From the IMG/VR virus record IMGVR_UViG_3300032325_000464, positions 1 through 64,000 of that record: a stretch of DNA of 64,000 nt; one strand, written 5' to 3'. Positions 27,260 to 36,485 of this stretch are shown here, in pieces. Position numbers and translations under genes: made by a program. The first letter of the stretch is position 1; every line of letters starts with the position of its first letter. Origin of the DNA: a virus. A model generated the notes under the pieces. That model did not search any database and was not told the DNA's origin. It saw nothing but the letters and a program-made list of their open reading frames with translations.

Positions 27260-28411
27260 TTATGAATCTGAGCTGTCTGAGTCAGCGAATGCAATTGCAT
27301 CCTCTTCTTCCCACTGAACGCCGAATCTTACGAATACGGTGTACTCAATGGTGTCCTTCTTTGGCTTGTACTCACGGTTTACTGTGATGTCGCGCTGGAA
27401 TCCCCAGATACGGTTCTGTGGGAATGTAAGGTCTACATATCCTGCAGGGAAATAAGGAACTTCCTGAACATCAACGCCTAGAACACGTGTTGTACGTGCT
27501 CCACCGAATGTCTGACCGACACCGTCAAGGTAGTCCTGACGGTTAGCCTGAGTTGATCCTGGAGTCATTCCTGCGAATGCCTCAGCAACAGCGTCAGCTA
27601 GGGTACCATTGTGCTTAACAATGCCCTGGAATGCATCAGTACCTGCGTAGAACTTAAGGTTGTTCTTAAGTGCGCGGTACTTACGAGGCATAGCCAAGAT
27701 AATGTTCTGCATAACATCTGGAGTCCAAGCGTTGTCAGTTACTGTAACAACTGACTCGTGTGCATCTCCAGTCTTTGCTCGGTTAACGAAACCCTGCAAG
27801 ATAGATAGGAATGCATCTGAACCTGTACCAGTACCGTTGATCGCTAGATCTTCGATGTCATTAGCAAAAGCGTTTGTCATCAAACGTACTAGGTGGTCTT
27901 CAAGTGCACCTCCTTCAATTCCATCTTCAAGTGCTTCAGCAGTTACTTCCCAGTCAAGACGAATCTTCTTGGTAGTAAGCTCAACCTTTGTAAACTGAGC
28001 TCCTGCGTTAGAGTAGTCTCCAACAGCCTGTGTGGCCGCACGGATAACACGCTCTCCGACATTAACCTTCTCAAGTTCCATGGTGTTGGCTCGCATTGTT
28101 ACTCTGCGTCCATCCTTGGCGAGAACTGTGGCATCCCACACGTAGTCAATAAAACGACGTGCTTGCTCTGGGCGTAGGATACCTGAACCTGCATCACCTG
28201 AAGGGTTAATAGCATTAGCCCCATTAGTATTGCCAAGGTAGGCATTGTCAATGTTTCCAAGAACACCAGCTGTGGTGTAGTTTCCTGGAATGTTCTGGCC
28301 AGCCTCTGACCCAGACGCAAATGATCCCTGGCCCTGATATAGACCTGGAGTAGTTCCGCCTAGCTCACCAGCCTCGCCTGGCTGATTTTTAATAATTTCT
28401 TGTTCCGACAT
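27260..28411 (-). CDS. Major capsid protein
   Basis: 383 residues. The start is the ATG at 28411, 8 bases after AGGAGG; an in-frame GTG at 28420 abuts that ribosome site and is unlikely. It follows the protease/scaffold gene and has features of HK97-fold subunits: a flexible Gly/Gln/Asn-rich N-terminus, a long central helix region (LVRLMTNAFANDIEDLAING), and a beta-rich end (TIEYTVFVRFGVQWEEEDA). Strong ribosome site and dedicated terminator fit the most abundant virion protein. Confidence 0.9.
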   Translation of the reverse strand: MSEQEIIKNQPGEAGELGGTTPGLYQGQGSFASGSEAGQNIPGNYTTAGVLGNIDNAYLGNTNGANAINPSGDAGSGILRPEQARRFIDYVWDATVLAKDGRRVTMRANTMELEKVNVGERVIRAATQAVGDYSNAGAQFTKVELTTKKIRLDWEVTAEALEDGIEGGALEDHLVRLMTNAFANDIEDLAINGTGTGSDAFLSILQGFVNRAKTGDAHESVVTVTDNAWTPDVMQNIILAMPRKYRALKNNLKFYAGTDAFQGIVKHNGTLADAVAEAFAGMTPGSTQANRQDYLDGVGQTFGGARTTRVLGVDVQEVPYFPAGYVDLTFPQNRIWGFQRDITVNREYKPKKDTIEYTVFVRFGVQWEEEDAIAFADSDSSDS

Positions 28412-28437
28412 AATTGTCACCTCCTAAGTGATTTTGT

Positions 28438-29751
28438 TTATTTGAATAAATCGGCAGTTTTGAGGAAACGTCCGCCCCATAGGGATTTCTCAACCTGTTC
28501 TGGCTGAGTTTCCTGAATGATCTCGCCTAGATCACCAGACTTGCGGAAAGCTGTATCTGCCTCTACGGCGTCTACTCTCTTTCCAAACTCGTTAAATACG
28601 TCCTTGCTTGCAGTTACCTCATTTTTTACTGCTGCAATAGACTTGTGTAGTTCTGAAATTTGCTCTGCTTGTGCACGAACAACTTCAGTTAGATCGCTAA
28701 AGGCTTTTGTAACAACATCCTTAACATCTGCAATAGATGCCTCAAGGGTGTTGTCTGACTTAGACACTTCTTCCTCCGCAGCCTCTTCCTTCATGTCGTC
28801 AGACTTTAGAGTTTCCTCGTCATCTTCGTCCATGTCGTCAGACTTCTTTTCTTCCTTCATAGACTTTTCTTTCTCGTCCATGTCGTAAGACTTTTCTACT
28901 GCATCTTCGTTTGTAGCATCTGCCTCTGGAGCGACCTGTGATTCTTCAACCACATCATCAGACTTTTCTGTGATGTCATTTGTTGTTTCAGTCATAAGAC
29001 CTACCTCCTTGTTAATCTCAGTCTTAATGCCTTTAGCACTATCAACCAAGAACTTTATCATATCTGTTTTTTCGTTATCTGATTTTTCAACGAAACCTAT
29101 ATTTTGCATTGGGGCTCCTGAAGTAGGGCTTACCTCTACTTCTTTTTCAGAAAGCATTATAATTTGAGACTCTGGATCCCAAAAAACGTTTTCAATTTCT
29201 GTATTTACGCCATCACCTTTGATAACGTCTACTCCATCTACTTTTTCAACAGACAAAATGTTCGCAAATTGGTTTGCTGGGGTATCTACCAGGGAAAGTT
29301 CCACTAGATCATACTCCTTAATAATGCGAATTGTAGAGTCCATTTTTTCATCATATGCGTCATCCCACTTGTTCATCTTGCCGCCAATAGAAAAACCTGA
29401 AAGAGTTCCATCTAGAACCTTTTCCCAGGTATCTTGTGCGCCTTTTGAAACATATGCAGACACATAGACTCCGCTGTAAAACTTTTTTGTTTCAGGATCA
29501 AAATACTTGTCTTCTTTGAACGCTACCATTTTACCAACGGCTAGTGGTTGGTGCATCTCACGGATATTGCCACGAAACTTTGAGAATGCCTTTACGGATG
29601 CCTCAGTTGTGACGATATCTTTTTGACGATCAACGTTGTCAAGTGTGGCAAACCCAGAAACGATACGACGTTCCTTGTCTACTTTAGAGAATGGCATAGA
29701 GAGGCGAACGTTGTCGCCCTCTGAATTCCAATGTGCTTTTGCTATAGTCAT
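28438..29751 (-). CDS. Prohead protease fused to scaffolding domain
   Basis: 437 residues. Residues 1-165 match the HK97-type prohead serine protease family: catalytic His in REMHQPL (H67) and Ser in LSGFSIGG (S121), then LVELSLVDTPAN. Residues about 240-430 are a very acidic, Lys/Glu/Asp-repeat coiled-coil region, as expected for an internal scaffold that is cleaved during maturation. Such fusions are known in phages without a separate scaffold gene. TATAAT at 29761-29766 lies 9 bases before the ATG. Confidence 0.9.
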   Translation of the reverse strand: MTIAKAHWNSEGDNVRLSMPFSKVDKERRIVSGFATLDNVDRQKDIVTTEASVKAFSKFRGNIREMHQPLAVGKMVAFKEDKYFDPETKKFYSGVYVSAYVSKGAQDTWEKVLDGTLSGFSIGGKMNKWDDAYDEKMDSTIRIIKEYDLVELSLVDTPANQFANILSVEKVDGVDVIKGDGVNTEIENVFWDPESQIIMLSEKEVEVSPTSGAPMQNIGFVEKSDNEKTDMIKFLVDSAKGIKTEINKEVGLMTETTNDITEKSDDVVEESQVAPEADATNEDAVEKSYDMDEKEKSMKEEKKSDDMDEDDEETLKSDDMKEEAAEEEVSKSDNTLEASIADVKDVVTKAFSDLTEVVRAQAEQISELHKSIAAVKNEVTASKDVFNEFGKRVDAVEADTAFRKSGDLGEIIQETQPEQVEKSLWGGRFLKTADLFK

Positions 29752-29760
29752 GGTACTTTA

Positions 29761-29805
29761 ATTATACCCCCGTTTTAATAACATGTTAATAACTATGTTA
29801 ATAAC
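29761..29805 (-). promoter_or_regulatory. Promoter with three tandem repeats before the protease-capsid genes
   Basis: Minus strand: three copies of GTTATTAA at 29805-29798, 29793-29786 and 29782-29775 (spacing 12 and 11 bases), then GGGGG and TATAATTAAA, 9 bases before the ATG at 29751. No good -35 hexamer is present, so the repeats may bind an activator. Confidence 0.5.
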
Positions 29806-29807
29806 TT

Positions 29808-31433
29808 TTATTGTGAGGATCTTCCCTCTCCTTGAGCATTGCGCCCAGAGATGGTGGCAGTATTGTCAGAGGAGTTGTTTGCTCTCTCTGAATCCCTAGT
29901 TTTATTGCCAGCCATGTTACCCTTGGCATCAGCAGCGGCCCTAGCATTAAGCTCTAGAGGCTCATCGCCATCTGGTCTTTGAGGTAGTCCAAGGATTGTT
30001 CTAGCCTCATTAGGAACCATAATCTGATTCTTTACGTAACGCTCTAGAATTTGAGATTGTGCAATCTCGTCAGTAAGTGTGAGCTCATTAAATTTAAGCT
30101 CAAGAAGATCTGTCTTTTCTTTAATAATTTTGCTCAAAAGCTTCTCAATGTTTCTTTGAGCTGGCCTAGCAACCTGCTCCTTAAAAGTACGATCCTGTGC
30201 TAGAGCAGCAGCAATAGCAGAAGAATCTCCACCACCAATCTTAGATAGTGGAACTTGGTGAGCAACAAGAATGTCATCACGATTACGGATGCGGTAATCA
30301 TTGAAAGACGCCTCTTGAACACCATTTTCAATTGGTTCCATCTTAAACTCAACCTTGTTTGTATCTGAGTCTGCTGGCAAAGGAATATATAGTGTTCTAT
30401 GGTTTTGGCCTTTTAGGCTAGTTTGCAAGAAGCGGAACATCTTGTCCTCTGCCTCTTCAGAAAGCTTTGCACCCTTTAGGGTTACTACATACCTAGGCAC
30501 TGCCTTGTTTCCAAAGAAGTCAATGTTATATTGTGATGCTAGCTGGTCTCCATGTAAGGCTGAGATTGCCGACATAATGTCTGGAACGCCGTAAAAAGTG
30601 TTTAGTGGGGAGTATTCCTTAAAGTGAATAATCTCGTTTGGCCTATTATCTGTTGTTAGTGGGTTTTGGTTTTTTGCCCCAAAGTTTCTAAAGTAAACAA
30701 CTTTCTGACCAATAATCTGTACATATCCATCACGCAATCTACGTGCTCGCATAGTTGTTGAAGGAATGTGCCCTAGATATCCAATCTCTCCAGCAGTAGT
30801 TCTACCAATTTCTAGATAACCATTTCCCGTGGCCTGTACATCAGTATATACCTTTTCCATCGTTAGGTTAAATGAATCATCATCATTTAAGCTTTCTAGC
30901 CAATCCTTTAACTCTACTTTTGCGCGTTCAATACGCTTTCTAGCCTTATCGGTTGCTGACTCATTGGTAGATGCCTCGATAGCCATAAGAGTTTTTTGTG
31001 TTGGCTTAAACTCATAGCCTAGCCCAACAATGTTTTCAACTTTTGCATCGATGGCAGCGTGATTAGCAAATGAGGTGTCATAATAGTTTGCAAGCTCGTA
31101 AAGGTTCCATGGTGGGGTAATAACATCGAATAGTCCGTAGCCATTGCGATATACAACGCCAGGGTTGATTTCTTTTGAATATGCCCCGTTTATTCCACGG
31201 CTAGTGGTCAATGCGCTATCTTGGTATTCTGGCCTTGTCGTGTCTACATTGTTTCCTATGGCTGATATGTCTGCCTTAGAGATGCGATCTGATCTGCGCT
31301 TAAAGTTTTTTTCTAAACCAGACAAGGACTTCAAATCATCCCAGGTTTTTGCAAATGGGTCTTGATCCTTAAAAATGTTGTTTTCTAGCTCCAACCTATC
31401 AAGGCCGAGGTCTCTAATATACTGTTCTGACAT
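29808..31433 (-). CDS. Portal protein
   Basis: 541 residues. A phage portal (HK97-type) profile: YELANYYDTSFANHAAIDAKV near residue 105, TGNGYLEIGR near 205, the IIHFKEYSPLNTFYGVPDI segment near 270-290, and the LVAHQVPLSKIGG region near 395. The C-terminus is Asn/Ser/Arg-rich. It forms the dodecameric DNA gate and lies just before the protease/scaffold gene, the canonical order. Confidence 0.93.
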   Translation of the reverse strand: MSEQYIRDLGLDRLELENNIFKDQDPFAKTWDDLKSLSGLEKNFKRRSDRISKADISAIGNNVDTTRPEYQDSALTTSRGINGAYSKEINPGVVYRNGYGLFDVITPPWNLYELANYYDTSFANHAAIDAKVENIVGLGYEFKPTQKTLMAIEASTNESATDKARKRIERAKVELKDWLESLNDDDSFNLTMEKVYTDVQATGNGYLEIGRTTAGEIGYLGHIPSTTMRARRLRDGYVQIIGQKVVYFRNFGAKNQNPLTTDNRPNEIIHFKEYSPLNTFYGVPDIMSAISALHGDQLASQYNIDFFGNKAVPRYVVTLKGAKLSEEAEDKMFRFLQTSLKGQNHRTLYIPLPADSDTNKVEFKMEPIENGVQEASFNDYRIRNRDDILVAHQVPLSKIGGGDSSAIAAALAQDRTFKEQVARPAQRNIEKLLSKIIKEKTDLLELKFNELTLTDEIAQSQILERYVKNQIMVPNEARTILGLPQRPDGDEPLELNARAAADAKGNMAGNKTRDSERANNSSDNTATISGRNAQGEGRSSQ

Positions 31434-31810
31434 TAGTCATCACTTCCATATTTAGCTAGGGTTTCTTTAGCTGCCATTACTGCACCAAGATCATTCATGC
31501 TTGGAATTAGGCCTTGCTTCATTCTGTCTAGCTGTTCGCTATACTCTTCTTCGGAAACTCTTTCTACCCCTGGCATAAACTCGTATGAGCCGTCGCCTTG
31601 GCCAAGAGCCGTAGCCTCCTGTTGCAATTTATGAATCTGAAGTGCGTCACCCCTATGGGACGGAATGTTTAGAACATTACCACTACCATCTGTAAAAGCT
31701 TTGCCGTTAGCCTTTTTCCAGAAATAAATACCCCAGTCATACTGCTTATCTAAAACTGTAAGCTTTGACTCGCCAACCTGACCAGGAACTCTAAATTTTT
31801 CATCATTCAT
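31433..31810 (-). CDS. Unknown small protein before the portal
   Basis: 125 residues from the ATG at 31810. The in-frame GTG at 31816 would be a single base from the TATACT box (31818-31823), so the ATG, 7 bases from it, is favoured. No domain recognised; the C-terminal half is helical and acidic (EEEYSEQLDRMKQG). The last codon overlaps the portal start. A terminase small subunit is sometimes found in this position, but no helix-turn-helix supports that. Confidence 0.6.
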   Translation of the reverse strand: MNDEKFRVPGQVGESKLTVLDKQYDWGIYFWKKANGKAFTDGSGNVLNIPSHRGDALQIHKLQQEATALGQGDGSYEFMPGVERVSEEEYSEQLDRMKQGLIPSMNDLGAVMAAKETLAKYGSDD

Positions 31811-31817
31811 AACCACC

Positions 31818-31823
31818 AGTATA
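31818..31823 (-). promoter_or_regulatory. Extended -10 box, leaderless start
   Basis: Minus strand TGGTATACT, 7 bases before the ATG at 31810. Confidence 0.5.
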
Positions 31824-31828
31824 CCATA

Positions 31829-34800
31829 TTATACTGCTGATATTGTTTGTGTTTGCCAAGAAATATCCTTTAACACGTTATACTCATAAGACTTTAGCGT
31901 CAATGGTCTTGTATCATCAACAATTATTTTGTTAGTTCCAGTATAGGTTTTGTATATGTCTGACGGATCAACTCCGTAGTAGCTTCTTGAAGAAAGTATC
32001 AGAACTCCATTCCAAATATATGATGTATCCCAATATTCCCAGTCAAAGTCTAATGATCCAGAGGTTTTAACCTTTATCCATGGCCTTGAGGTAATCTGCT
32101 GCACCTCTTGTAGGTTTGTTGATTGATAGTGAGAAAGCATATTTATTAAAATTGGACCAGATATTCTTAAAAATCCTATGTAATTATTTAAATTAAGAGT
32201 ATTAGAAAAGCTGATTCCAAGCATACCCCACTGTTTCACAGTTATGTTTGGCTCTTTTACAATTTTCCCATTCCAGTAAAAAGCTATTCCATTCTCAAGC
32301 AGTCCAGTCTTAGCATTAACTGCATAAATTTTTGCTCTTTTGCCGCCTGGATGGTTGGCCACTAGATAAAACTTTAGCAATGATCCCCTTGACTCAATTT
32401 GAAAAATTTCTGTTGGGGCAAATGGGAAGAAGTCTTCGTCGTATCTTATAGCCATTTGAGAGGCTATTATCTTATAGTCTGACGACCTACCCTCATTTAA
32501 TGGTATTGATAGGCCACGGTCTACTAGGGGATCGTAGTCGCCCCTTACCTGTATGCCACTTGTTCTTGTAAGATATAGGTAAGGAGAGCTTCCTTTATAA
32601 ATACTAAATGGGTTTCTGCTCTTGTAGTCATAGTAAACTCCAGACTTCTTGTATGGATATATTTTTGTTCCAAACCTGGTTCCAACCCCTACTGGGGTAG
32701 TGTCATTAAGTGCCTGGGACGAGTACTGAAGCTTTTTAATCTTAATTGGGTTATAACTTAAACCATCTACAATAAACTCTATATGGGTTACTAGAGCCAA
32801 CTCACTAAAGTTAACCCCAGACGGTGGATAAATTATCATATTGTCTACTACCTCATATTTTGTGCTAGACCAGTCTTCTAGAGAGCTTCCTGGAATAATT
32901 ACCCCATTTTTAGGTGCAGGTATTGTGCTTGTAAAGTATTCAGAAGACTCGTTAGCTCCGTTTTTTAAATACTGAAAAGTTATGTATGTCTTTACTAGTG
33001 ATGAAGATGTGTCATAGCTGTAGGACTTGATTGCTTTATTTTTTAGATCAAGGTAGTCCTGATATCCAGTAAACAACTGATTATCTAAAGAAGAGTATGT
33101 TCTTTGTACTGGAACAGCATATTGCGATTGTAGCTGATCGTAGGTCCATGAACTGGATGTTTCGTCTTCAGAAAATATTGATGGTGCTGGGTAGTTTATA
33201 TTAAACTGAATAAAGTCCAGCTCGTATCTAGATTGATTGTTTGCGTCTGTTACATATTTGGCAAAATAGCTAAGTGGAATGTAGTCTTCCCAATAAGAGT
33301 CTGCAGAAATATCTAGCACAAAATTGCCAAAATATGATTTGGGAGATATGGTGTAGCTTGCAATATGTGGCTGTAGGTTAGCTGTTGCTATTGTTGCTGG
33401 AGTTCCACCATCATAAAGAATAGTCCAAAATGTTGTTGATGCCTCCCCGCCGTCGAGCTCTAATCCATCCAGCAAATACTGAAGGTCTTGCTGATCAACA
33501 ACTATACCTCTATTGCTAAACAGGTGAGATATTTTCTTGAGGTTTCTTTTAGTACAAAATCCAACATTATATATATGGCCCAAGAATGTTTTGTCAAATT
33601 CTTTATTTCCACCAACAGACATGCTTAAGAGTGACTTTTTTCCAAAAAATGATGCAAGGTTGCCGCCAAAATAACTAACAAATGACTGTATATTTATACC
33701 AACAGAAAAGTCTTCACCAAGATAATGTTTTTGCGCTCTATAGATTATCTCTTCTTGTGAATTAAAATATAAAATATAATCTATCGAGTCTGACGCAAGT
33801 TTTATTTGAAAATAATTAGAGCTAGACACGTCATCTATCTGAAAAAGTATCTGCTCTCTATTTGCTGAATCTATTTCACGAAAAACGCCGTAGAAGCCTT
33901 TTACATCTTCTGAAAGAACACTGAGCCTATCTACCAAAACATATCCCTGAGTTTGATCCCATTGAGAGTTTGGGTATAGCGACACAAAGCTATCAGACAT
34001 TTCTGACTGGGCTAGTGCTATATCAATATTCCACTCATCCCTTGTTTTATTGTTAAATATAACTTTAGGCTCTGGCAGAGTTGGAGAAGATAGCATACCA
34101 TTATCAACAGATAGGTTTTCAACTATGGCCTGATCCCACTTACCGATATCTGGATAGCTATAGCTATTTGCATAATTTGCAAACGGATAGTCTATAAAAA
34201 CTGAGGTTCCGCTATATGCAGTATTAATGTTTTCTGGAAACTCTACGCCCTGGCCATAAATCCATCTACGCTTTAGCATTATTTGAGATGTCTTGTATGG
34301 ATATATTGCTATGCAGTCTATTTCTATTGGGGATACATCCTGATAAGAATAAAATCCAATCCAGTCCTGACTTTTACCAGAAGAATTTGTTTTATCTGGA
34401 AAATTTAAAACACTATTTGCTATATTTAATGACACTACCTCTTCGCCATTTATAAGTAAGCTAGCCGAAGATCTTGAATAATTAATATTAATAAGCATAG
34501 GCCTTTGCCATTCACCAACAAAGTAGGACCCAAAAAGATCTCCAATTTTTAAAATAATCAACGGACCGTGAACATACACCCCATCTTCAGAAGATATTGG
34601 CCCTAGGATTCTTTTTTCTATTGGACTATCTGAGCTTATTCTTAGCCATGCCTCAAAGGTATAGTCACGATACTCTCCAGATGAATTCAAAAATCCGTAT
34701 CCAGGAACAATTAAAGATGGACCAGCACTTGGAGACAAAATTGTTACGTTTGAAGCACCATAAACCATAGGCATTCCAGTATTTTTTGCTAAAAGTGCAT

Positions 34801-35533
34801 AGTCGTCAATAAAGTAATATCCAGGAGATTCCTGAATTCCATAAGCATTTGCCTCTACCACCTTGGATGCAGGGAGGGCTATAGATGATGGAAGATTTTG
34901 TTGAGCAACCCCTAGGGAAACAGAGTTAAACTCTTCTGACCATTGTCCTACAGATAGTCCATTTATTAAAAATTTATAGTCTTCTACTGAGGAGGCGCCA
35001 CCGATATAGTTAATTTTAAACAATATTCTCATTGTAGAATTATCGCTTGGAATATCAAATGTTTCTGCAATAAACATCCATTTTTGAGAAACACTTGTAT
35101 CAAATCTTTTTGTTTTTTGAACATTTTCTGCTGATACAGAGTCGTAATACTCGTATCCTATTTCTATGCTATCTAGGTATGCCCCATCAGAATAAACATA
35201 GGCTCCAATGGCAAAGGTTGAAAGATCAGAGTTTAGTAATGAAAAATTAATGCCGTCTGGTCCACCGATATTGTCTGGACTAATACATACAACCTGTCCA
35301 AAATCTTGATCAGTCAAACTTCCAGTTATTTCTGTTGTGTAACTGGCGCTAAATGGCTCGTCTACAACTGATGATTTTAAAATTGCTGAGCCACCAGAAA
35401 TATTCCAATCAGAGATGTCTCTGTCTTGCTCTGATATTAATGATACAAAGTCTGCTACGTCATCAAGTGCCCACAAAGCCAGTGGGTGTTCGCTAAATAT
35501 TTTTTCAGCATATACATTTGATGGGCTAGACAT
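31829..35533 (-). CDS. Giant LamG/ConA-like surface protein
   Basis: 1234 residues. Repeated jelly-roll (concanavalin/LamG) signatures: HPLALWALDDVADF at the N-terminus, YTFEAWLRISSD near 295 with GEWQRPMLININYSRSSASLLINGEEV near 340-365, and a third near 555-665 (FYGVFREIDS). LamG-type modules bind sugars or proteins. It lies upstream of the portal, not in the distal tail cluster, so it may be a head- or side-fibre adhesin. TAAAAT at 35542-35547 is 8 bases from the ATG. Confidence 0.75.
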   Translation of the reverse strand: MSSPSNVYAEKIFSEHPLALWALDDVADFVSLISEQDRDISDWNISGGSAILKSSVVDEPFSASYTTEITGSLTDQDFGQVVCISPDNIGGPDGINFSLLNSDLSTFAIGAYVYSDGAYLDSIEIGYEYYDSVSAENVQKTKRFDTSVSQKWMFIAETFDIPSDNSTMRILFKINYIGGASSVEDYKFLINGLSVGQWSEEFNSVSLGVAQQNLPSSIALPASKVVEANAYGIQESPGYYFIDDYALLAKNTGMPMVYGASNVTILSPSAGPSLIVPGYGFLNSSGEYRDYTFEAWLRISSDSPIEKRILGPISSEDGVYVHGPLIILKIGDLFGSYFVGEWQRPMLININYSRSSASLLINGEEVVSLNIANSVLNFPDKTNSSGKSQDWIGFYSYQDVSPIEIDCIAIYPYKTSQIMLKRRWIYGQGVEFPENINTAYSGTSVFIDYPFANYANSYSYPDIGKWDQAIVENLSVDNGMLSSPTLPEPKVIFNNKTRDEWNIDIALAQSEMSDSFVSLYPNSQWDQTQGYVLVDRLSVLSEDVKGFYGVFREIDSANREQILFQIDDVSSSNYFQIKLASDSIDYILYFNSQEEIIYRAQKHYLGEDFSVGINIQSFVSYFGGNLASFFGKKSLLSMSVGGNKEFDKTFLGHIYNVGFCTKRNLKKISHLFSNRGIVVDQQDLQYLLDGLELDGGEASTTFWTILYDGGTPATIATANLQPHIASYTISPKSYFGNFVLDISADSYWEDYIPLSYFAKYVTDANNQSRYELDFIQFNINYPAPSIFSEDETSSSWTYDQLQSQYAVPVQRTYSSLDNQLFTGYQDYLDLKNKAIKSYSYDTSSSLVKTYITFQYLKNGANESSEYFTSTIPAPKNGVIIPGSSLEDWSSTKYEVVDNMIIYPPSGVNFSELALVTHIEFIVDGLSYNPIKIKKLQYSSQALNDTTPVGVGTRFGTKIYPYKKSGVYYDYKSRNPFSIYKGSSPYLYLTRTSGIQVRGDYDPLVDRGLSIPLNEGRSSDYKIIASQMAIRYDEDFFPFAPTEIFQIESRGSLLKFYLVANHPGGKRAKIYAVNAKTGLLENGIAFYWNGKIVKEPNITVKQWGMLGISFSNTLNLNNYIGFLRISGPILINMLSHYQSTNLQEVQQITSRPWIKVKTSGSLDFDWEYWDTSYIWNGVLILSSRSYYGVDPSDIYKTYTGTNKIIVDDTRPLTLKSYEYNVLKDISWQTQTISAV

Positions 35534-35541
35534 GATAGTCT

Positions 35542-35547
35542 ATTTTA
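35542..35547 (-). promoter_or_regulatory. -10 box, leaderless start
   Basis: Minus strand GATAAAAT, 8 bases before the ATG at 35533. Together with the gene at 35610-35762 this accounts for the gap left of the oxygenase gene. Confidence 0.45.
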
Positions 35548-35609
35548 TCACACTATGAGCGAAAACCATCTAGGAATTGTATAAGCGGTCATTTATGAAT
35601 CTAATTGTC

Positions 35610-35762
35610 TTAAGAAAATGACATTGATCCGTGTGAGGAATGAGACCCATTTTTGCATCTACTACATGAGCTAAGGGTTGCCTCAGTAACAGGACATTTA
35701 GCAGTTACAATATTGTGACCACGAAAAAAGCATATTACTTTATTTTTTAGATTCTTGTTCAA
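35610..35762 (-). CDS. Small Cys/His-rich protein (possible zinc ribbon), TTG start
   Basis: 50 residues. The frame opens at TTG 35762, overlapping the stop of the oxygenase gene (ATTGA), with GGATACC 8 bases upstream. The sequence has CFFRGH, then C and CSRC, then two His residues, consistent with a small metal site. It would be missed by a scan that requires ATG or GTG. Function unknown; possibly a zinc-binding accessory protein co-translated with the oxygenase. Confidence 0.55.
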   Translation of the reverse strand: MNKNLKNKVICFFRGHNIVTAKCPVTEATLSSCSRCKNGSHSSHGSMSFS

Positions 35763-36403
35763 TTTAAAGGTATCCAATGCTGTTCATGCTTTATGCCTGC
35801 GCCCATTAAATCTTTGAGTGGAATTATGTCATAAGCTATTGTTATTCTAGGACCATCCCAACTCCAATCACCCATTGCATGAGGGTGTCCCATTTCTGAG
35901 AGAACTGCACGATTATCTAAATTCACGTTAGTCTTTGGACCCTGTGTAGTGATATAGTGAGTTTCTGATGGCTCTGCCTTGACGCAGTAATATCCGTGAA
36001 AATTAGGAGCACCTTCGTGACCATGCTCATGCCAATCAAGTTTCCCGCTACCTGCATGATTAATGTTAAACCATCCTTGCAACATAAATCGTTGATCTTC
36101 AAAATTTAATTCATAATATTCGCAGGCTTCACGAACCATTTGCCCAACGGCCTTATATAATGAATAGATTTCCTTGGTATGGAATTGAAAAACATTATAC
36201 TGTGACCACTTCATTGTAGAAATGCTTCCAGATGATTTCCAAACTTCATTATCTGTTTCTGGAGTCACACCGATAATTTCTGCATTTTTTATTAATTCAT
36301 ATCTTTTTGTTAAATCATTCGATAACTTTTCTAGATTATTATCTAGAAAATATTCAAAGAATTTATGTGGCTGTGATGATTTACTTACTGGTGCTAAACT
36401 CAT
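35759..36403 (-). CDS. Putative 2OG-Fe(II) oxygenase
   Basis: 214 residues. The iron-binding facial triad is visible as a His/acid cluster in DWHEHGHEG (H125, E126, H127), followed by NFHGYYCVKAEPS, a distal His in GHPHAMG (H173 or H175) and an Arg in GPRITIAYDI (R186) that would bind the 2-oxoglutarate carboxylate. This is the layout of the putative 2OG-Fe(II) oxygenase group seen in aquatic phages. Substrate unknown: protein side chains or nucleobases. TATAAT near 36449 lies upstream; a weak GATGGG ribosome site precedes the ATG. Confidence 0.75.
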   Translation of the reverse strand: MSLAPVSKSSQPHKFFEYFLDNNLEKLSNDLTKRYELIKNAEIIGVTPETDNEVWKSSGSISTMKWSQYNVFQFHTKEIYSLYKAVGQMVREACEYYELNFEDQRFMLQGWFNINHAGSGKLDWHEHGHEGAPNFHGYYCVKAEPSETHYITTQGPKTNVNLDNRAVLSEMGHPHAMGDWSWDGPRITIAYDIIPLKDLMGAGIKHEQHWIPLN

Positions 36404-36485
36404 TATTTTCCCATCTGTAATAATATTGCTTTTTCTATAACAATATTATACACCATACGGAGATAATTACAAAAGGTATTTTATT

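Noticed and set aside
28517-28888. Ser-rich plus-strand frame opposite the protease/scaffold gene
   Set aside because: Mirror of the acidic scaffold repeats; no promoter or ribosome site.
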